A stretch of DNA of 40,956 nucleotides. Source: Planctomycetota bacterium (GTDB lineage: Bacteria > Planctomycetota > UBA1135 > GCA-002686595). The notes under the pieces were generated by a model. That model did not search any database. It saw only the letters and a program-made list of their open reading frames with translations, and had not been told where the DNA came from. The stretch lies in the NCBI GenBank assembly GCA_023150475.1, contig JAKLKU010000032.1:1-40956 (forward strand). Direction: 5' to 3'. The translations under genes were made by a program, and so were the position numbers. Below, piece by piece: positions 1 through 11,318 of this stretch (position 1 is its first letter; every line of letters begins with the position of its first letter).

Positions 1-1
1 C

Positions 2-436
2 GCAGCGACGAGCGCCAGCGCGAATGCGAGCGCCAGCCCGAATGCGAGCGCCAGCCCGACTACGAGCATCGGCCGCGACGCTCCCGCGCCGCGCCCGGGC
101 GCGCTCGCGAGCGCGGCGCCCGCCGTCGGCCTCGAGCCGCCGGCGCTCGCCGCGTTCGCCGGCACCGTGCCCGTGCCGCCGCGCATCGAAGGTGGGCTGC
201 TCAGCACTCTCGTCACGACGTTTGGGCTCGGGCTCGAAGTGCTCGTCGCGTTGGTGCTCACGCCGGTGCGCCGTGTCGTGCTCGGCGTCGGCCGGCACTC
301 GAGCGGTTTCGTGCGGCGCGGACGCGGCTGGTTCGGCGTCGTGTGGCGCGCGCTCCTGCTGGCGCTCGGCATGTTCGCGGCGGGCTGCGTGATCACCGTG
401 CTCGCGTACCTCGTCTACCTCTTGCTGATCGACTGA
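2..436 (+). CDS. C-terminal part of a membrane protein of unknown function (5' end outside window)
   Basis: The frame is open from the left edge of the window to a TGA at 434-436, so this is the last 144 residues of a longer protein. The visible part starts with a low-complexity Ala/Ser/Asn/Pro stretch containing two exact 18-bp DNA repeats (22-39 and 40-57, coding NASASP twice). A hydrophobic segment with LEVLVALVLTPVRRVVLG follows, then a basic loop rich in Arg and Gly, and finally a clear membrane span ending AYLVYLLLID at the extreme C-terminus. A GTG at 167 could start a shorter 89-residue protein, but the upstream frame has no stop and reads as a plausible linker, so I prefer the longer reading. 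Family not recognised; probably an inner-membrane protein with a flexible repeat linker. Confidence 0.5.
   Translation, partial: AATSASANASASPNASASPTTSIGRDAPAPRPGALASAAPAVGLEPPALAAFAGTVPVPPRIEGGLLSTLVTTFGLGLEVLVALVLTPVRRVVLGVGRHSSGFVRRGRGWFGVVWRALLLALGMFAAGCVITVLAYLVYLLLID
22..57 (+). repeat. two tandem copies of an 18-bp repeat
   Basis: The unit GAATGCGAGCGCCAGCCC occurs twice back to back (22-39, 40-57). Related, less exact copies precede it. It is in frame and codes the peptide NASASP inside the partial membrane protein. Confidence 0.8.
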
Positions 437-448
437 ACCGAGCGGTTG

Positions 449-1366
449 GTGAACGTGAGCGACTGGATCCCCGACATCGCGAAGCTCGAAGCGCACGACG
501 ACGAAGAGTGGCTCCGCGTCGAGCGCGAGTACGCAGGACGCCTCTACCACTACGTCGCACGTCGCGTCGTCGACCGGGAAGCGCGGCACGACGTCGTGCA
601 GGAGACGCTGCTCGGCGCCGTGCGCGGGATCAAGAGCTTCGATCCGACGTACACGTTCGAGCAGTACCTCTTCGGCATCTGCCACAACCGCACGATCGAC
701 TTCCTCCGCCGCCGGCGCGCCGACACGCTGCAGACGGAAGGGGAGGACGACGAACCCGCGCCGATCGAACGTTTGGCGGCGGAGACGGAGACGCCGAGTC
801 GCGTCGTGCGCGCCCAAGAGTTCTCCGAGAACGCACGCCGCTTGCTCGCGCTGCTCTTGCGCGAATGGGTGCAGGAGACGTGGTCCGAAGGCGAGTTCGT
901 GCGGTTGATGGTGATCGAGGCGCTGTTCTTCGGCGGATGGCGCAACAAGGACACCTGGCAACGTTTCGGGTTGAACGACGAAACTTCGGTCGCAGGCATC
1001 AAGTTCCGTGCGCTCGTCCGCATCCGCGAACTCGCGCAAGAGCGGCCGGAAGCGACGGAGCTCTTCCTCGCGCTCTCGCGGCTGACGCAAGCGGGTGAAG
1101 CGACGTTCGACTTCGACGTCGGACAGGTGTGGCGAGCGTCGCGCGCTTCGTGTCCGGCGCGCGTGTGGCTCGCGCGTGCGCTCGCCGGGACGTTGCAGGC
1201 GGGGCCGAAGAGTTTCGTCGACTTCCACTTGGACGAAATGCGTTGCGAGTTCTGTCGGGCGAACCTCGAGGATCTGCGCACGCGCACCAGCGACGAGCTC
1301 GAAGCCCTGCACGAGCGCGCTCGGGAGTCCACGTTGCGTTTTCTGCGTTCACGCGGCGCGAACTAG
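449..1366 (+). CDS. ECF-type RNA polymerase sigma factor with C-terminal His/Cys motif
   Basis: This is a group 4 (ECF) sigma-70 factor of about 305 residues, expected to direct RNA polymerase to a small regulon. Sigma region 2 is clear in the first third: an aromatic/basic helix (YHYVARRVV), the segment DVVQETLLGAVRGI, and FEQYLFGICHNRTIDFLRRR. Region 4 is less typical; the helix-turn-helix appears to be RNKDTWQRFGL followed by SVAGIKFRALVRIREL. About 85 residues follow that ordinary ECF factors lack. They contain His260, Cys266 and Cys269 in the motif FHLDEMRCEFCRANLEDL, reminiscent of zinc-binding anti-sigma folds. No separate anti-sigma gene lies next to it, so control may be built into the protein. 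The start is uncertain: TTG 446, GTG 449 and GTG 455 are all possible and no good ribosome site is visible. Confidence 0.85.
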   Translation: MNVSDWIPDIAKLEAHDDEEWLRVEREYAGRLYHYVARRVVDREARHDVVQETLLGAVRGIKSFDPTYTFEQYLFGICHNRTIDFLRRRRADTLQTEGEDDEPAPIERLAAETETPSRVVRAQEFSENARRLLALLLREWVQETWSEGEFVRLMVIEALFFGGWRNKDTWQRFGLNDETSVAGIKFRALVRIRELAQERPEATELFLALSRLTQAGEATFDFDVGQVWRASRASCPARVWLARALAGTLQAGPKSFVDFHLDEMRCEFCRANLEDLRTRTSDELEALHERARESTLRFLRSRGAN

Positions 1367-1577
1367 GCGTTCGGGCGGCGCGCTCAGGACGTGCCCGAGA
1401 CACGACGCGGCGACTTCCCACTCGCGCAGCGTTTGCGTCGCGACGACCGCACGGCCGGCGGCGCGTTGAGGCCGTCGCGCTCGAGCCGGCGCAGTCGAGC
1501 CGGCGCCCGGCGGCACACGACGCTGCGCGCCTACATTTCCTTTGCCGCCCGGTCTCCGTCGGTGGGCGACGAACGCG

Positions 1578-1583
1578 TAGCAT
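1578..1583 (+). promoter_or_regulatory. possible -10 element (TAGCAT) before the M28 peptidase gene
   Basis: TAGCAT lies 48 bases before the ATG at 1632 in a very GC-rich spacer and fits the TANNNT pattern seen before several genes in this window. No convincing -35 box is visible. Confidence 0.25.
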
Positions 1584-1631
1584 GGTCGCGCCCGCTCGAC
1601 CCCTGATCGCGCCGCACGCGGCGTTGCACCG

Positions 1632-3098
1632 ATGACGCTTTTCGCCTTCTTGCTGCTCGCCCCGACCTTCTTCGCTTCCACGCCGCTCGGAAGTGCGGCG
1701 ACTCTCGCGCCGTCAGCCGCGCCCGTCGCGTCGAACGCGACGAGCCTCGTCGAAGCGCTCGAAGCGATCCGTGCCGACGCGATCCGCGCGGACGTCTTCT
1801 TCATCGCGAGCGACGAACTCGGCGGCCGCGACACACCGAGCGACGGCCAGCGCATCGCCGCGCGTTTCCTGCGCTCTCGCCTCGAACGCCTCGGCTGGCA
1901 GCCCGGCGCGCCGAACGGGTATCTCTACGAATGGACGCGCGACGAGCTGCGCAAGCTCGACACCGACGCGTCGGCGCTCACGCTGAAACACGGCGACGAA
2001 GAGACGCGGCTCGCGTTCGGTCGCGACTACTGGTTCTACTCGCGCAGCGCGACCGACTCCGACGCCGCGGGGCCCGCGACGTTCTGCGGTCTCGGTTCCA
2101 AGGAGGACTTCCAAGGCAAGGAGCTCGCCGGTCGGTGGGCGGTGTGTTTCGACTCCGATCTCGCGTGGCGCGACCGCGAAAAGGCGGCGAAAGCGGCCGG
2201 TGCGATCGGCCTCGTGGTCGTCGCGCCTCCGAACCACGTCGGCGAGCCGTACGAGAAGCGCTTCTCGCCCGACGTGAAGCGCCTTGCGCAAGGCACCGGC
2301 GGACGACGCTCGCGCAACGACGAGACGCCGTTCCCGAGCGTGTACGTGACCGCGGCGACGCTCGGGGCGTTCAAGCCCGAGTCGTGGAAGCTCGGCGACG
2401 ATCTCGGCATCACCGTGCACGAGAACCGCAAGCTCGATTCGATCACGCTCGAGAACGTCTGCGGCTTCTGGCCGGGCTCCGATCCGGAGCTCAAGAAGGA
2501 CGTGATCATCGTGTCCGCGCACTACGACCACGTCGGCACGAGTTCCGACGGCCAGATCTACAATGGCGCCGACGACAACGGCTCGGGCACGTGCGGTCTG
2601 CTCGCGATCGCGGAGGCGCTCGCGAAGCACGGGCCGCTCGCGCGTTCGGTGCTCTTGATGTGGGTGTCCGGCGAGGAGAAAGGCCTCTGGGGTTCCGCCG
2701 CATGGACGAAGAACCCGTGGTTGCCGGAAGGCTGCCGGCCGTTCTGCGACATCAACATCGACATGATCGGGCGCAACGCGCCGGACATGCTGCTGATCAC
2801 GCCGACGAAGAGTCACGCTGCGTACAACGGGCTCGTCAAGATCGCGGAGAAGGTCGCGCCGCTCGAAGGTTTCCCCGCGCTCGGTTCCGCGGACGAATAC
2901 TGGGAGCGTTCGGACCACCGCAACTTCTCGGTCAACCTGAAGATCCCGGTGACGTTCCTCTTCTCCGACGTCCACGAGGACTACCACAAGCCGACCGACG
3001 ACCCGGACAAGCTCGACTACGACAAGATCCGCCGCGTCGCCCGCATGGTCGTGCGCATGATCGGCGAGCTGCAGGCTCCGGACGTCAAGATCGACTGA
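1632..3098 (+). CDS. secreted M28 family metallopeptidase with PA-type insert
   Basis: This is a 488-residue zinc aminopeptidase-like protein exported across the inner membrane. The N-terminus (MTLFAFLLLAPTFFAS, then small residues up to about position 25) is a signal peptide. A protease-associated (PA)-like domain occupies roughly residues 130-260. The M28 catalytic domain follows with all expected residues: His297 and Asp299 in SAHYDHVG, Asp314/315 in GADDNGSG, the Glu pair 348-349 in GEEKGLWGS (general base plus zinc ligand), Asp377 in DMIGRN and His452 in EDYHKPTDD. This is the full di-zinc set, so the enzyme should be active. Members of the family remove N-terminal residues from peptides; the substrate cannot be read from the sequence. 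The ATG at 1632 is the only start giving a sensible signal peptide. It stands alone between the sigma factor and an FG-GAP gene. Confidence 0.93.
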   Translation: MTLFAFLLLAPTFFASTPLGSAATLAPSAAPVASNATSLVEALEAIRADAIRADVFFIASDELGGRDTPSDGQRIAARFLRSRLERLGWQPGAPNGYLYEWTRDELRKLDTDASALTLKHGDEETRLAFGRDYWFYSRSATDSDAAGPATFCGLGSKEDFQGKELAGRWAVCFDSDLAWRDREKAAKAAGAIGLVVVAPPNHVGEPYEKRFSPDVKRLAQGTGGRRSRNDETPFPSVYVTAATLGAFKPESWKLGDDLGITVHENRKLDSITLENVCGFWPGSDPELKKDVIIVSAHYDHVGTSSDGQIYNGADDNGSGTCGLLAIAEALAKHGPLARSVLLMWVSGEEKGLWGSAAWTKNPWLPEGCRPFCDINIDMIGRNAPDMLLITPTKSHAAYNGLVKIAEKVAPLEGFPALGSADEYWERSDHRNFSVNLKIPVTFLFSDVHEDYHKPTDDPDKLDYDKIRRVARMVVRMIGELQAPDVKID

Positions 3099-3146
3099 CG
3101 CGCCGGCTACGCGCCGGATCCTCGTTGCGCGCGGAGCCCTCGAGAC

Positions 3147-3154
3147 AAGGAGGG
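3147..3154 (+). promoter_or_regulatory. strong ribosome binding site for the FG-GAP gene at 3157
   Basis: AAGGAGGG is one of the few near-perfect Shine-Dalgarno sequences in the window. It sits only two to three bases before the GTG, which is closer than usual. Confidence 0.5.
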
Positions 3155-3156
3155 CC

Positions 3157-4497
3157 GTGCAGAGCGGAATCGGCTTCGTCACGTGCGCGCTTGGCGCAAC
3201 GTCAGCGACGTGCGCAGCGCCGACGTCCGCGCTGGCGTTCCACGCGGCGCTCCTCGAGGGCGACTTGTTCGGGCTCGCGGTCCGCGCGGTCGGCGACCTC
3301 GACGGAGACGGCGTCAACGACCTCGCGGTCGGCGCACCGTGGGTTCGAGGGGAAACCGTCGGCTCCTCGGGCACGGTCGTGGTCTTGTCGGGTCGCGACG
3401 GGCGTGCGCTGCACGTGTGGCGCGCACCGGAGGGGCGAAGCGGCTACGGCGGCGCGCTCGCCGGCGGGTTCGATCTGAGCGGCGACGGCATGCCCGAGAT
3501 CGCGGTCGGTCAGTGGGGGCATGGCGTCGGTGCGGGGGCCGTCGAGCTACGCTCCGGCCGCGATGGAGCCCTCTTGCGGACCGTCGTCGCCTCGGCCGAC
3601 GAAGCGCGTTTCGGTGCCGCGACCGAGTTCGTCGGCGATGCGGATGGCGACGGCGTGCACGACCTCGCCGTGTTCACCGAACGCGCCGGTCCGAGCCTCG
3701 TCATCTTGTCAGGACGTTCCGGCGAACGACTGCGAGTGTTGACGATCGAACCCGAGCTCGGGCGACTCACGCGGAGTTTCCTCGCGCTGCCCGCTCTTTC
3801 GGGCGACGACGCAGGGACCGTGCTCGCGGTGCTCGAGCCGACCGACGGGCGGAGCCGCGCTTCGATCGTGGCGCTCTCGCTCGCCGGCGGCGTGACGGCG
3901 TGGACGCATCGCTTTCGGGCGGGCTCGTGCTCGCGAGGCGAGCCGCTCGCCGTCGGTGACTTCGACGGCGATGGCCGCGTCGATTTCGCTCACGCCGTGG
4001 CGGCGCTCGACGGTTCGAGCCGGCTCGCGTTCGTCACGGCGGCGACACGACACGAGTACGCAAGCGCCGGCGAGTTCGGCGGACCCGCGGAACCTGTCGC
4101 GTCCAACGGCTTCGACGGATTCAGCGCGTTCGACGAACTCGAGCTCGCGGCGCTCGGCGACGTCGACGCCGACGGCGCGACAGACCTCGCGTGCTCTCGG
4201 TCGGCGTGCTTTGGCGAGACGTCGCTCCTCGTGATCTCGGGCAAGTCGAGACGGACGCTCTTCGATTGGGGTGGGGATGCCGCGTGGATCGAGCAGCACC
4301 ACGCGGGCCGGTCGATCGCCGCGCCTGGGGACCTCGACGGCGATCACGTGCTCGACATCGTCTTTTCGGACGTCGACGAAGACTCGCCCGCGGTGCCGGG
4401 GTCGGTCGAAGCGCGGTCGGGCAAATCCGGCACTTTGCTCTGGCGGCAGACGTTCGCGGCGGCGGTCGCCGGGAAAGTGCACACGCCGCGCCGCTGA
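3157..4497 (+). CDS. FG-GAP/VCBS repeat protein, probably exported
   Basis: This 446-residue protein is built from beta-propeller FG-GAP repeats with calcium-binding loops. The loops can be read one after another: GDLDGDGVNDLAVGAP, DLSGDGMPEIAVG, GDADGDGVHDLAVF, GDFDGDGRVDFAHA, GDVDADGATDLACS and GDLDGDHVLDIVFSD. Six loops are consistent with a near-complete propeller. Such proteins are usually secreted or surface-exposed in Planctomycetota, with unknown ligands. The N-terminus has only a weak signal-like stretch (FVTCALGATSATCAAPTSALA). The GTG start is preceded by a strong AAGGAGGG at 3147-3154, very close to the start. The last codons and the stop lie inside a hairpin shared with the convergent ppdK gene. 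Unlike the paralogue at 29549, it lacks the cysteine-bearing C-terminal domain. Confidence 0.85.
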   Translation: MQSGIGFVTCALGATSATCAAPTSALAFHAALLEGDLFGLAVRAVGDLDGDGVNDLAVGAPWVRGETVGSSGTVVVLSGRDGRALHVWRAPEGRSGYGGALAGGFDLSGDGMPEIAVGQWGHGVGAGAVELRSGRDGALLRTVVASADEARFGAATEFVGDADGDGVHDLAVFTERAGPSLVILSGRSGERLRVLTIEPELGRLTRSFLALPALSGDDAGTVLAVLEPTDGRSRASIVALSLAGGVTAWTHRFRAGSCSRGEPLAVGDFDGDGRVDFAHAVAALDGSSRLAFVTAATRHEYASAGEFGGPAEPVASNGFDGFSAFDELELAALGDVDADGATDLACSRSACFGETSLLVISGKSRRTLFDWGGDAAWIEQHHAGRSIAAPGDLDGDHVLDIVFSDVDEDSPAVPGSVEARSGKSGTLLWRQTFAAAVAGKVHTPRR

Positions 4498-4519
4498 CCG
4501 AGGTCAACGACGCGGCGTG
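4482..4519. terminator. hairpin between convergent genes, possible bidirectional terminator
   Basis: CACGCCGCG (4482-4490) pairs perfectly with CGCGGCGTG (4511-4519), and an inner TGACC/GGTCA can pair as well. It contains the stop codon of the FG-GAP gene and ends 28 bases from the end of ppdK on the other strand. There is no U-tract on either side, so termination is an inference from position and symmetry. Confidence 0.5.
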
Positions 4520-4547
4520 CTGGGTGGGGACCCGTTCGGTGAGTCGC

Positions 4548-7346
<2,799 letters not shown>

Positions 7347-7368
7347 GGGGGCGAATCCAGTGTGTGAG

Positions 7369-8061
7369 CTAGGGGCGAGGGGCCGGTTCTTCGACGAGGT
7401 CATCGAGCTTCCACTCGTACCCCACGCGGATCTCGCTGATCGATGCGGCGTTCAGCGTAGCGGCCTGGTCGACGTCGAGCGGGAGCGTGACCGACGCGGC
7501 CGGCGCCGCGGCGTCGAGCTTCCACGGCTCGCCCTCCGGCCAAGTTCCGTCCGTCGCCAGCACGTCTCCGGCCCAGAATTCGTAGAAATCCTCTCTTACG
7601 AACCGCAAACGGACCGTACGGCCGGCCGCTTTCGCCACGATCCAATGCGTACGCGGCCCCTCGGCAAACTCCTCGACGACTTCGACGCGCGCGGCGAGGC
7701 GCAACAGGGGATGTTCGCGCTCGAGTTGGTCGCGGAACTCGCGCCAGGTGATTTCGGAGACGCGGTTGCGCCGACGGAACTCCGCGGAGAAGCAGCGGAA
7801 CTCGAGACCGAAAAGTTGGTAATCGAAAGCCGCGAAGAAGGTCTCGAACGTCTGGCGAGGCGAACGGAATCCGGCGCGCGTCAACGCCTCCGGCGGGTGG
7901 CTCGGACAGAGACAACCGCCGGTGGCGAGCGCGAGCGCGAGCGCCGTGAGACCGGTCGCGAGGCCGCGGACCAGCCGATGCGAGCGACCGCTTCGGTTGC
8001 CTCGCGTCCCCGGGCGCGCACCGCCGTTCCAACCTCGTTCACGATCCACTCGGCGGCCCAT
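7369..8061 (-). CDS. lipoprotein of unknown function
   Basis: About 230 residues. After a basic leader, the sequence LVRGLATGLTALALALATGG leads to a Cys, giving a lipobox (ATGGC) near residue 50, so the protein is expected to be lipid-anchored in a membrane. The mature part has aromatic- and Arg-rich helices (TFETFFAAFDYQLF, ITWREFRDQLERE) followed by beta-like sequence. The first helical part loosely recalls NTF2-like lipoproteins, but I cannot name a family. The frame stays open further upstream to 8220, but that extension is Arg/Gly-rich and would put the signal in the middle of the protein, so ATG 8061 is preferred. It lies just upstream of ppdK on the same strand and diverges from the DUF1573 gene. 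Confidence 0.7.
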   Translation of the reverse strand: MGRRVDRERGWNGGARPGTRGNRSGRSHRLVRGLATGLTALALALATGGCLCPSHPPEALTRAGFRSPRQTFETFFAAFDYQLFGLEFRCFSAEFRRRNRVSEITWREFRDQLEREHPLLRLAARVEVVEEFAEGPRTHWIVAKAAGRTVRLRFVREDFYEFWAGDVLATDGTWPEGEPWKLDAAAPAASVTLPLDVDQAATLNAASISEIRVGYEWKLDDLVEEPAPRP

Positions 8062-8190
8062 GGGGCGCGCCAGGATACGCCGTCCACCGTGCCGGGCCAA
8101 CTCGAGAGGCAGCCCGCCCGGTCTTCCATCTCGTGTGTCCGCCGCCGGCGCCGATCGGAGGCTTCGCTTTCGGTCGCGCGACGTCGGCCC

Positions 8191-8196
8191 TACAAT
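8191..8196 (+). promoter_or_regulatory. probable -10 element (TACAAT) for the DUF1573 gene
   Basis: TACAAT matches the sigma-70 -10 consensus at five of six positions and sits 26 bases before the ATG at 8223. The -35 region about 17 bases upstream is weak (TTTCGG). Transcription would begin near 8203, giving a short leader. Confidence 0.45.
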
Positions 8197-8222
8197 CCCG
8201 GGCCCTCTAGCCCCCTGCAATC

Positions 8223-9455
8223 ATGAACATTCGTGTCCGCTCCATGGTGTCCGTGCTCGGCGTGTGCGCGTTCGCGTCCACGCTCTTCGCCCAGAACCCG
8301 ACGCCGCCGGCTCCCGCCGGTCAGACGCCGCCCGTCCAGACGCCTGCCGGTCCGCCCGCGCGCCTCGACGTCGACAAGTCCGATCACGATTTCGGCACCG
8401 TGATCGAAGGCGAAGTCGTGAAGCACGTCTTCCAGTTGAAGAGCGCCGGCCAAGGTCCGCTCGTGATCACGCAGGCGAAACCGACGTGCGGCTGCACGCT
8501 CGGTCGCCTCTCGGTGAAGAAGTCCGACGGCTCGCTCGAGCTCTACAAGTTCGGCGACCCGATCGCGCCGGGCACCGAACTCGAGATGGAAGCCGAGCTC
8601 AACACCAAGAACAAGCACAACGCCGCCTCGAGCAAGATCAACGTCTTCTGCAACGACCCGCGCGGCACGGTCACCCTCGGCCTGACGGCGATGGTCGACA
8701 CGTACTTCCGCATGACGCCGAACGCCCTCGACTTCGGCGAGATCTCGGTCGCGGACGTTGTCGAGAAGACGTGCGAAGTCACCGGCAAGCGTCCGGGGCC
8801 GTTCATGCTCTCGCTCGAGCCGCGCCCGTTGCCGCAAGGCGTCAACTGCGTGTTGACCCCGGTCAACCCGGGCGCCGACGGCAAGTCGGACCGCTGGACC
8901 GTCAAGGTCACCGTCGGTCCGGACTGCCGCGAAGGCAACACGGGCTACCCGCTCGCGCTGCTCTCCGACCAGGAGATCACCGGTGCCGCCGCGGGCCCCG
9001 ACGGCAAGCAGCCGCGTTATTCGGCGACGCTGATGCTGACGGCGCGCGTGCGCGGGCTGATCTCCTACGACCCGCAATACCTGTCGTTCGGTCTGGTGCG
9101 TCCCGGTCAGATCGTCTCGCGCACGCTGCGCGTCCAAAGCTTCGATCCGAAGTTCACGATGGGCATGCCCGAGCTCAAGATCATCGGCGCGAACGACCAG
9201 ACGCCGGACTTCAAGTTCAAGGACCAGTTCAGCGTCAACGCGCGTCCGACCGCGGACGGCAAGGCCGTCGAAGTCGAGCTGACGTTGAACGGCCTGCCGG
9301 AGACCGCCGACGGCGCGTTCCAAGGCCGGCTCGTGATCAAGACCGGCCACCCGGCGAAGCCCGAAGTGCAAGTGCTCTTCTCGGGCGTCTGCCGCCAGGC
9401 CGCGAAGACGCCGCCCGCGGCGGGCGGTGGTGAGCAGAAGTCCGGCGGACAGTGA
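8223..9455 (+). CDS. secreted DUF1573 domain protein
   Basis: This 410-residue exported protein has a clean signal peptide (MNIRVRSMVSVLGVCAFAST, cleavage near LFAQ) and a Pro/Ala-rich spacer to about residue 45. A DUF1573 domain follows, with the typical LDVDKSDHDFGTVIEGEVV start, the PLVITQAKPTCGCT core and Cys residues in TCGCT. A second related immunoglobulin-like unit covers about residues 255-400 (ISYDPQYLSFGLVRPGQIVSRTL). The tail is Gly/Pro-rich. DUF1573 proteins are abundant in Planctomycetota and Bacteroidetes; their role is unknown, and the fold suggests an extracytoplasmic structural or adhesive part. It is monocistronic, with its own -10 element and a strong terminator downstream. 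Confidence 0.9.
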   Translation: MNIRVRSMVSVLGVCAFASTLFAQNPTPPAPAGQTPPVQTPAGPPARLDVDKSDHDFGTVIEGEVVKHVFQLKSAGQGPLVITQAKPTCGCTLGRLSVKKSDGSLELYKFGDPIAPGTELEMEAELNTKNKHNAASSKINVFCNDPRGTVTLGLTAMVDTYFRMTPNALDFGEISVADVVEKTCEVTGKRPGPFMLSLEPRPLPQGVNCVLTPVNPGADGKSDRWTVKVTVGPDCREGNTGYPLALLSDQEITGAAAGPDGKQPRYSATLMLTARVRGLISYDPQYLSFGLVRPGQIVSRTLRVQSFDPKFTMGMPELKIIGANDQTPDFKFKDQFSVNARPTADGKAVEVELTLNGLPETADGAFQGRLVIKTGHPAKPEVQVLFSGVCRQAAKTPPAAGGGEQKSGGQ

Positions 9456-9486
9456 TCGTCCGCGGCTGACGCCGAACGACCAGAAC

Positions 9487-9529
9487 GTGCACCCGTGCCG
9501 GCCGACGCCGGCGCGGGTGCACGGCTTTT
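9487..9529 (+). terminator. intrinsic terminator after the DUF1573 gene
   Basis: A 16-bp stem (9487-9502 with 9507-9522, one G-U type pair, loop CGAC) is followed directly by GGCTTTTC. The arms begin GTGCACCCG and end CGGGTGCAC. This is the clearest rho-independent terminator in the window. Confidence 0.85.
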
Positions 9530-9539
9530 CGGGCGTTGC

Positions 9540-9545
9540 TATCCT
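9540..9545 (+). promoter_or_regulatory. possible -10 element (TATCCT) for the pil cluster
   Basis: TATCCT follows directly after the terminator of the upstream gene and lies 71 bases before the GTG of the first pilB-like gene. No -35 box can be named. Confidence 0.3.
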
Positions 9546-9616
9546 CCGCCGCCCGCCCGGAGGTTCGGCACCGGAACTTCGGTATCGAGACGCTGCGAGC
9601 GGGTTAGAGGAGCCGA

Positions 9617-11293
9617 GTGAGTCAGAACCTGGGCGAAGCGCTGGTGGCGCAAGGGGCGTTGACACCGGAGCAACTCCGCGAGGCGCTGACGCTCCAGCGC
9701 AACGGCGCGATCGCGCTCCCCGACGCCCTCGCGAAGCTCGGGTTCTCCGACGAAGCGACGGTCGCGCGTGCGCGCGCGAAGCTCGAAGGACTGCCGTTCG
9801 TCGACCTCGCGAAGGGCCGCCCGCCCGACAAGCTCCTGCAGCGGGTCCCCGCGGAACTCGCGCGCCAACAGGGGCTGCTGCCGGTCGCCGAGAAGAACGG
9901 CAAGCTCGTGGTCGCCGTCGACGATCCGATGAAGCGGATCCTGGTCGACCAACTGTCGTTCATGATCGGCGGCGAGGTCCTGTGCGCCCTTGCGGCGCCG
10001 GGGGCGCTGAAGGGCGCGCTCGAGCGCTGCTACGGCCCGACCGCCGACCAAGCGGTCGCGCAGAAGATGGGGGCGAGCGATGGCTCGGACGGCGCCGCCG
10101 GGATCGGCGGTGACGACGCGCCGATCGTGCGCCTGGTGCGCCGGATGTTCGACGACGCGCTCGAGGCGCGGGCGAGCGACATCCACGTCGAACCGTCGCC
10201 CTCGCGCGTGCGCATCCGCTTCCGCGTCGACGGCATGCTGCGGGACGTCGCGGAGCATCCTCCCCACCTGCACGCGCCGCTCGTCTCGCGCCTCAAGATC
10301 ATGGCGGCGATGGACATCGCCGAGAAGCGCAAGCCGCAGGACGGCCGCATCGAACTCGCGTTGCCGGGCCGGCCGATCGACGTGCGCGTCTCGATCCTGC
10401 CGACGAACCACGGCGAGACGATGGTCATGCGTCTGCTCGATCGGTCGAGGAGCTTGATCGGTCTGCCGGACCTCGGGTTCGGCGAAGAGGATCACGCGCT
10501 CTTCAAGAAGTGGATCAAACGGCCGAACGGCCTCGTGCTCGTGACGGGTCCGACGGGCTCGGGCAAGACGACGACGCTCTACGCGGCGCTCTCCGAGCTC
10601 AACCGTCCCGACGTGAAGATCCTGACCGCCGAGGATCCGGTCGAGTACCACATCCGCGGCATCAATCAGGTGCAGGTCCACCCGAAGATCGGGCTCACGT
10701 TCGCGCGCATCCTGAAAGCGATGCTGCGCGCGGCGCCGAACATCATCCTGGTCGGCGAGATCCGCGACGTCGAGACGGCGGAGATCGCGATCCAGGCGTC
10801 GTTGACCGGCCACTTGGTCTTCTCGACGCTGCACACGAACGATGCGCCGAGCGCCATCACGCGCATGGTCGACATGGGCGTGAAACCGTTCCTCGTCGCC
10901 GGCTCGGTGCACGGCGTGATGGCGCAGCGGCTCGTGCGCAAGGTCTGCAAGGAGTGCGCGGAGACGTACACGGCGTCGCCGAGCGAACTCGCGACGCTCG
11001 GCCTCGATCCGACGCTGGTGCGCGAGCCGACGCTCAAACGAGCCTGCGGCTGTCGCGCGTGCGAGGGCACCGGCTACCGCGGCCGACTCGGGCTCTTCGA
11101 GCTGCTCGAGATGAACGACGAGCTGAAGGAGCTCGCGTTCCGCGGCGTCGCGCTCGACGAACTCCGCGCGCGGGCGCTCGAGAACCGCTGTTTGCGTCCG
11201 TTGCTCGTCGACGGAGCGCGCAAGGTGCTCGCCGGCGCGACGACCACCGCGGAAGTGTTGCGCGTCGCACGCGCGGCGAGCGACGAACCCTGA
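9617..11293 (+). CDS. GspE/PilB-type assembly ATPase (first copy)
   Basis: This cytoplasmic hexameric ATPase of 558 residues powers pilus extension or type II secretion. The N-terminal MshEN-type domain (LGEALVAQGALTPEQLREAL) would bind partner proteins or cyclic di-GMP. The catalytic core has Walker A GPTGSGKTTT (Lys317), the Asp box DPVEYHIRGINQVQV, Walker B IILVGEIRD and the His box GHLVFSTLHTNDAPSAITR. A zinc-binding pair CKEC and CRAC follows, typical of extension ATPases rather than retraction ATPases. AGAGGAG at 9606-9612 supports the GTG start. It opens a run with pilT, a second pilB-like gene and pilC. Whether it serves pili or secretion cannot be decided from the sequence, since no pilin or secretin gene is present. 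Confidence 0.93.
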   Translation: MSQNLGEALVAQGALTPEQLREALTLQRNGAIALPDALAKLGFSDEATVARARAKLEGLPFVDLAKGRPPDKLLQRVPAELARQQGLLPVAEKNGKLVVAVDDPMKRILVDQLSFMIGGEVLCALAAPGALKGALERCYGPTADQAVAQKMGASDGSDGAAGIGGDDAPIVRLVRRMFDDALEARASDIHVEPSPSRVRIRFRVDGMLRDVAEHPPHLHAPLVSRLKIMAAMDIAEKRKPQDGRIELALPGRPIDVRVSILPTNHGETMVMRLLDRSRSLIGLPDLGFGEEDHALFKKWIKRPNGLVLVTGPTGSGKTTTLYAALSELNRPDVKILTAEDPVEYHIRGINQVQVHPKIGLTFARILKAMLRAAPNIILVGEIRDVETAEIAIQASLTGHLVFSTLHTNDAPSAITRMVDMGVKPFLVAGSVHGVMAQRLVRKVCKECAETYTASPSELATLGLDPTLVREPTLKRACGCRACEGTGYRGRLGLFELLEMNDELKELAFRGVALDELRARALENRCLRPLLVDGARKVLAGATTTAEVLRVARAASDEP

Positions 11294-11318
11294 AGCGAAC
11301 CCCAGCCACCGAGCGATC

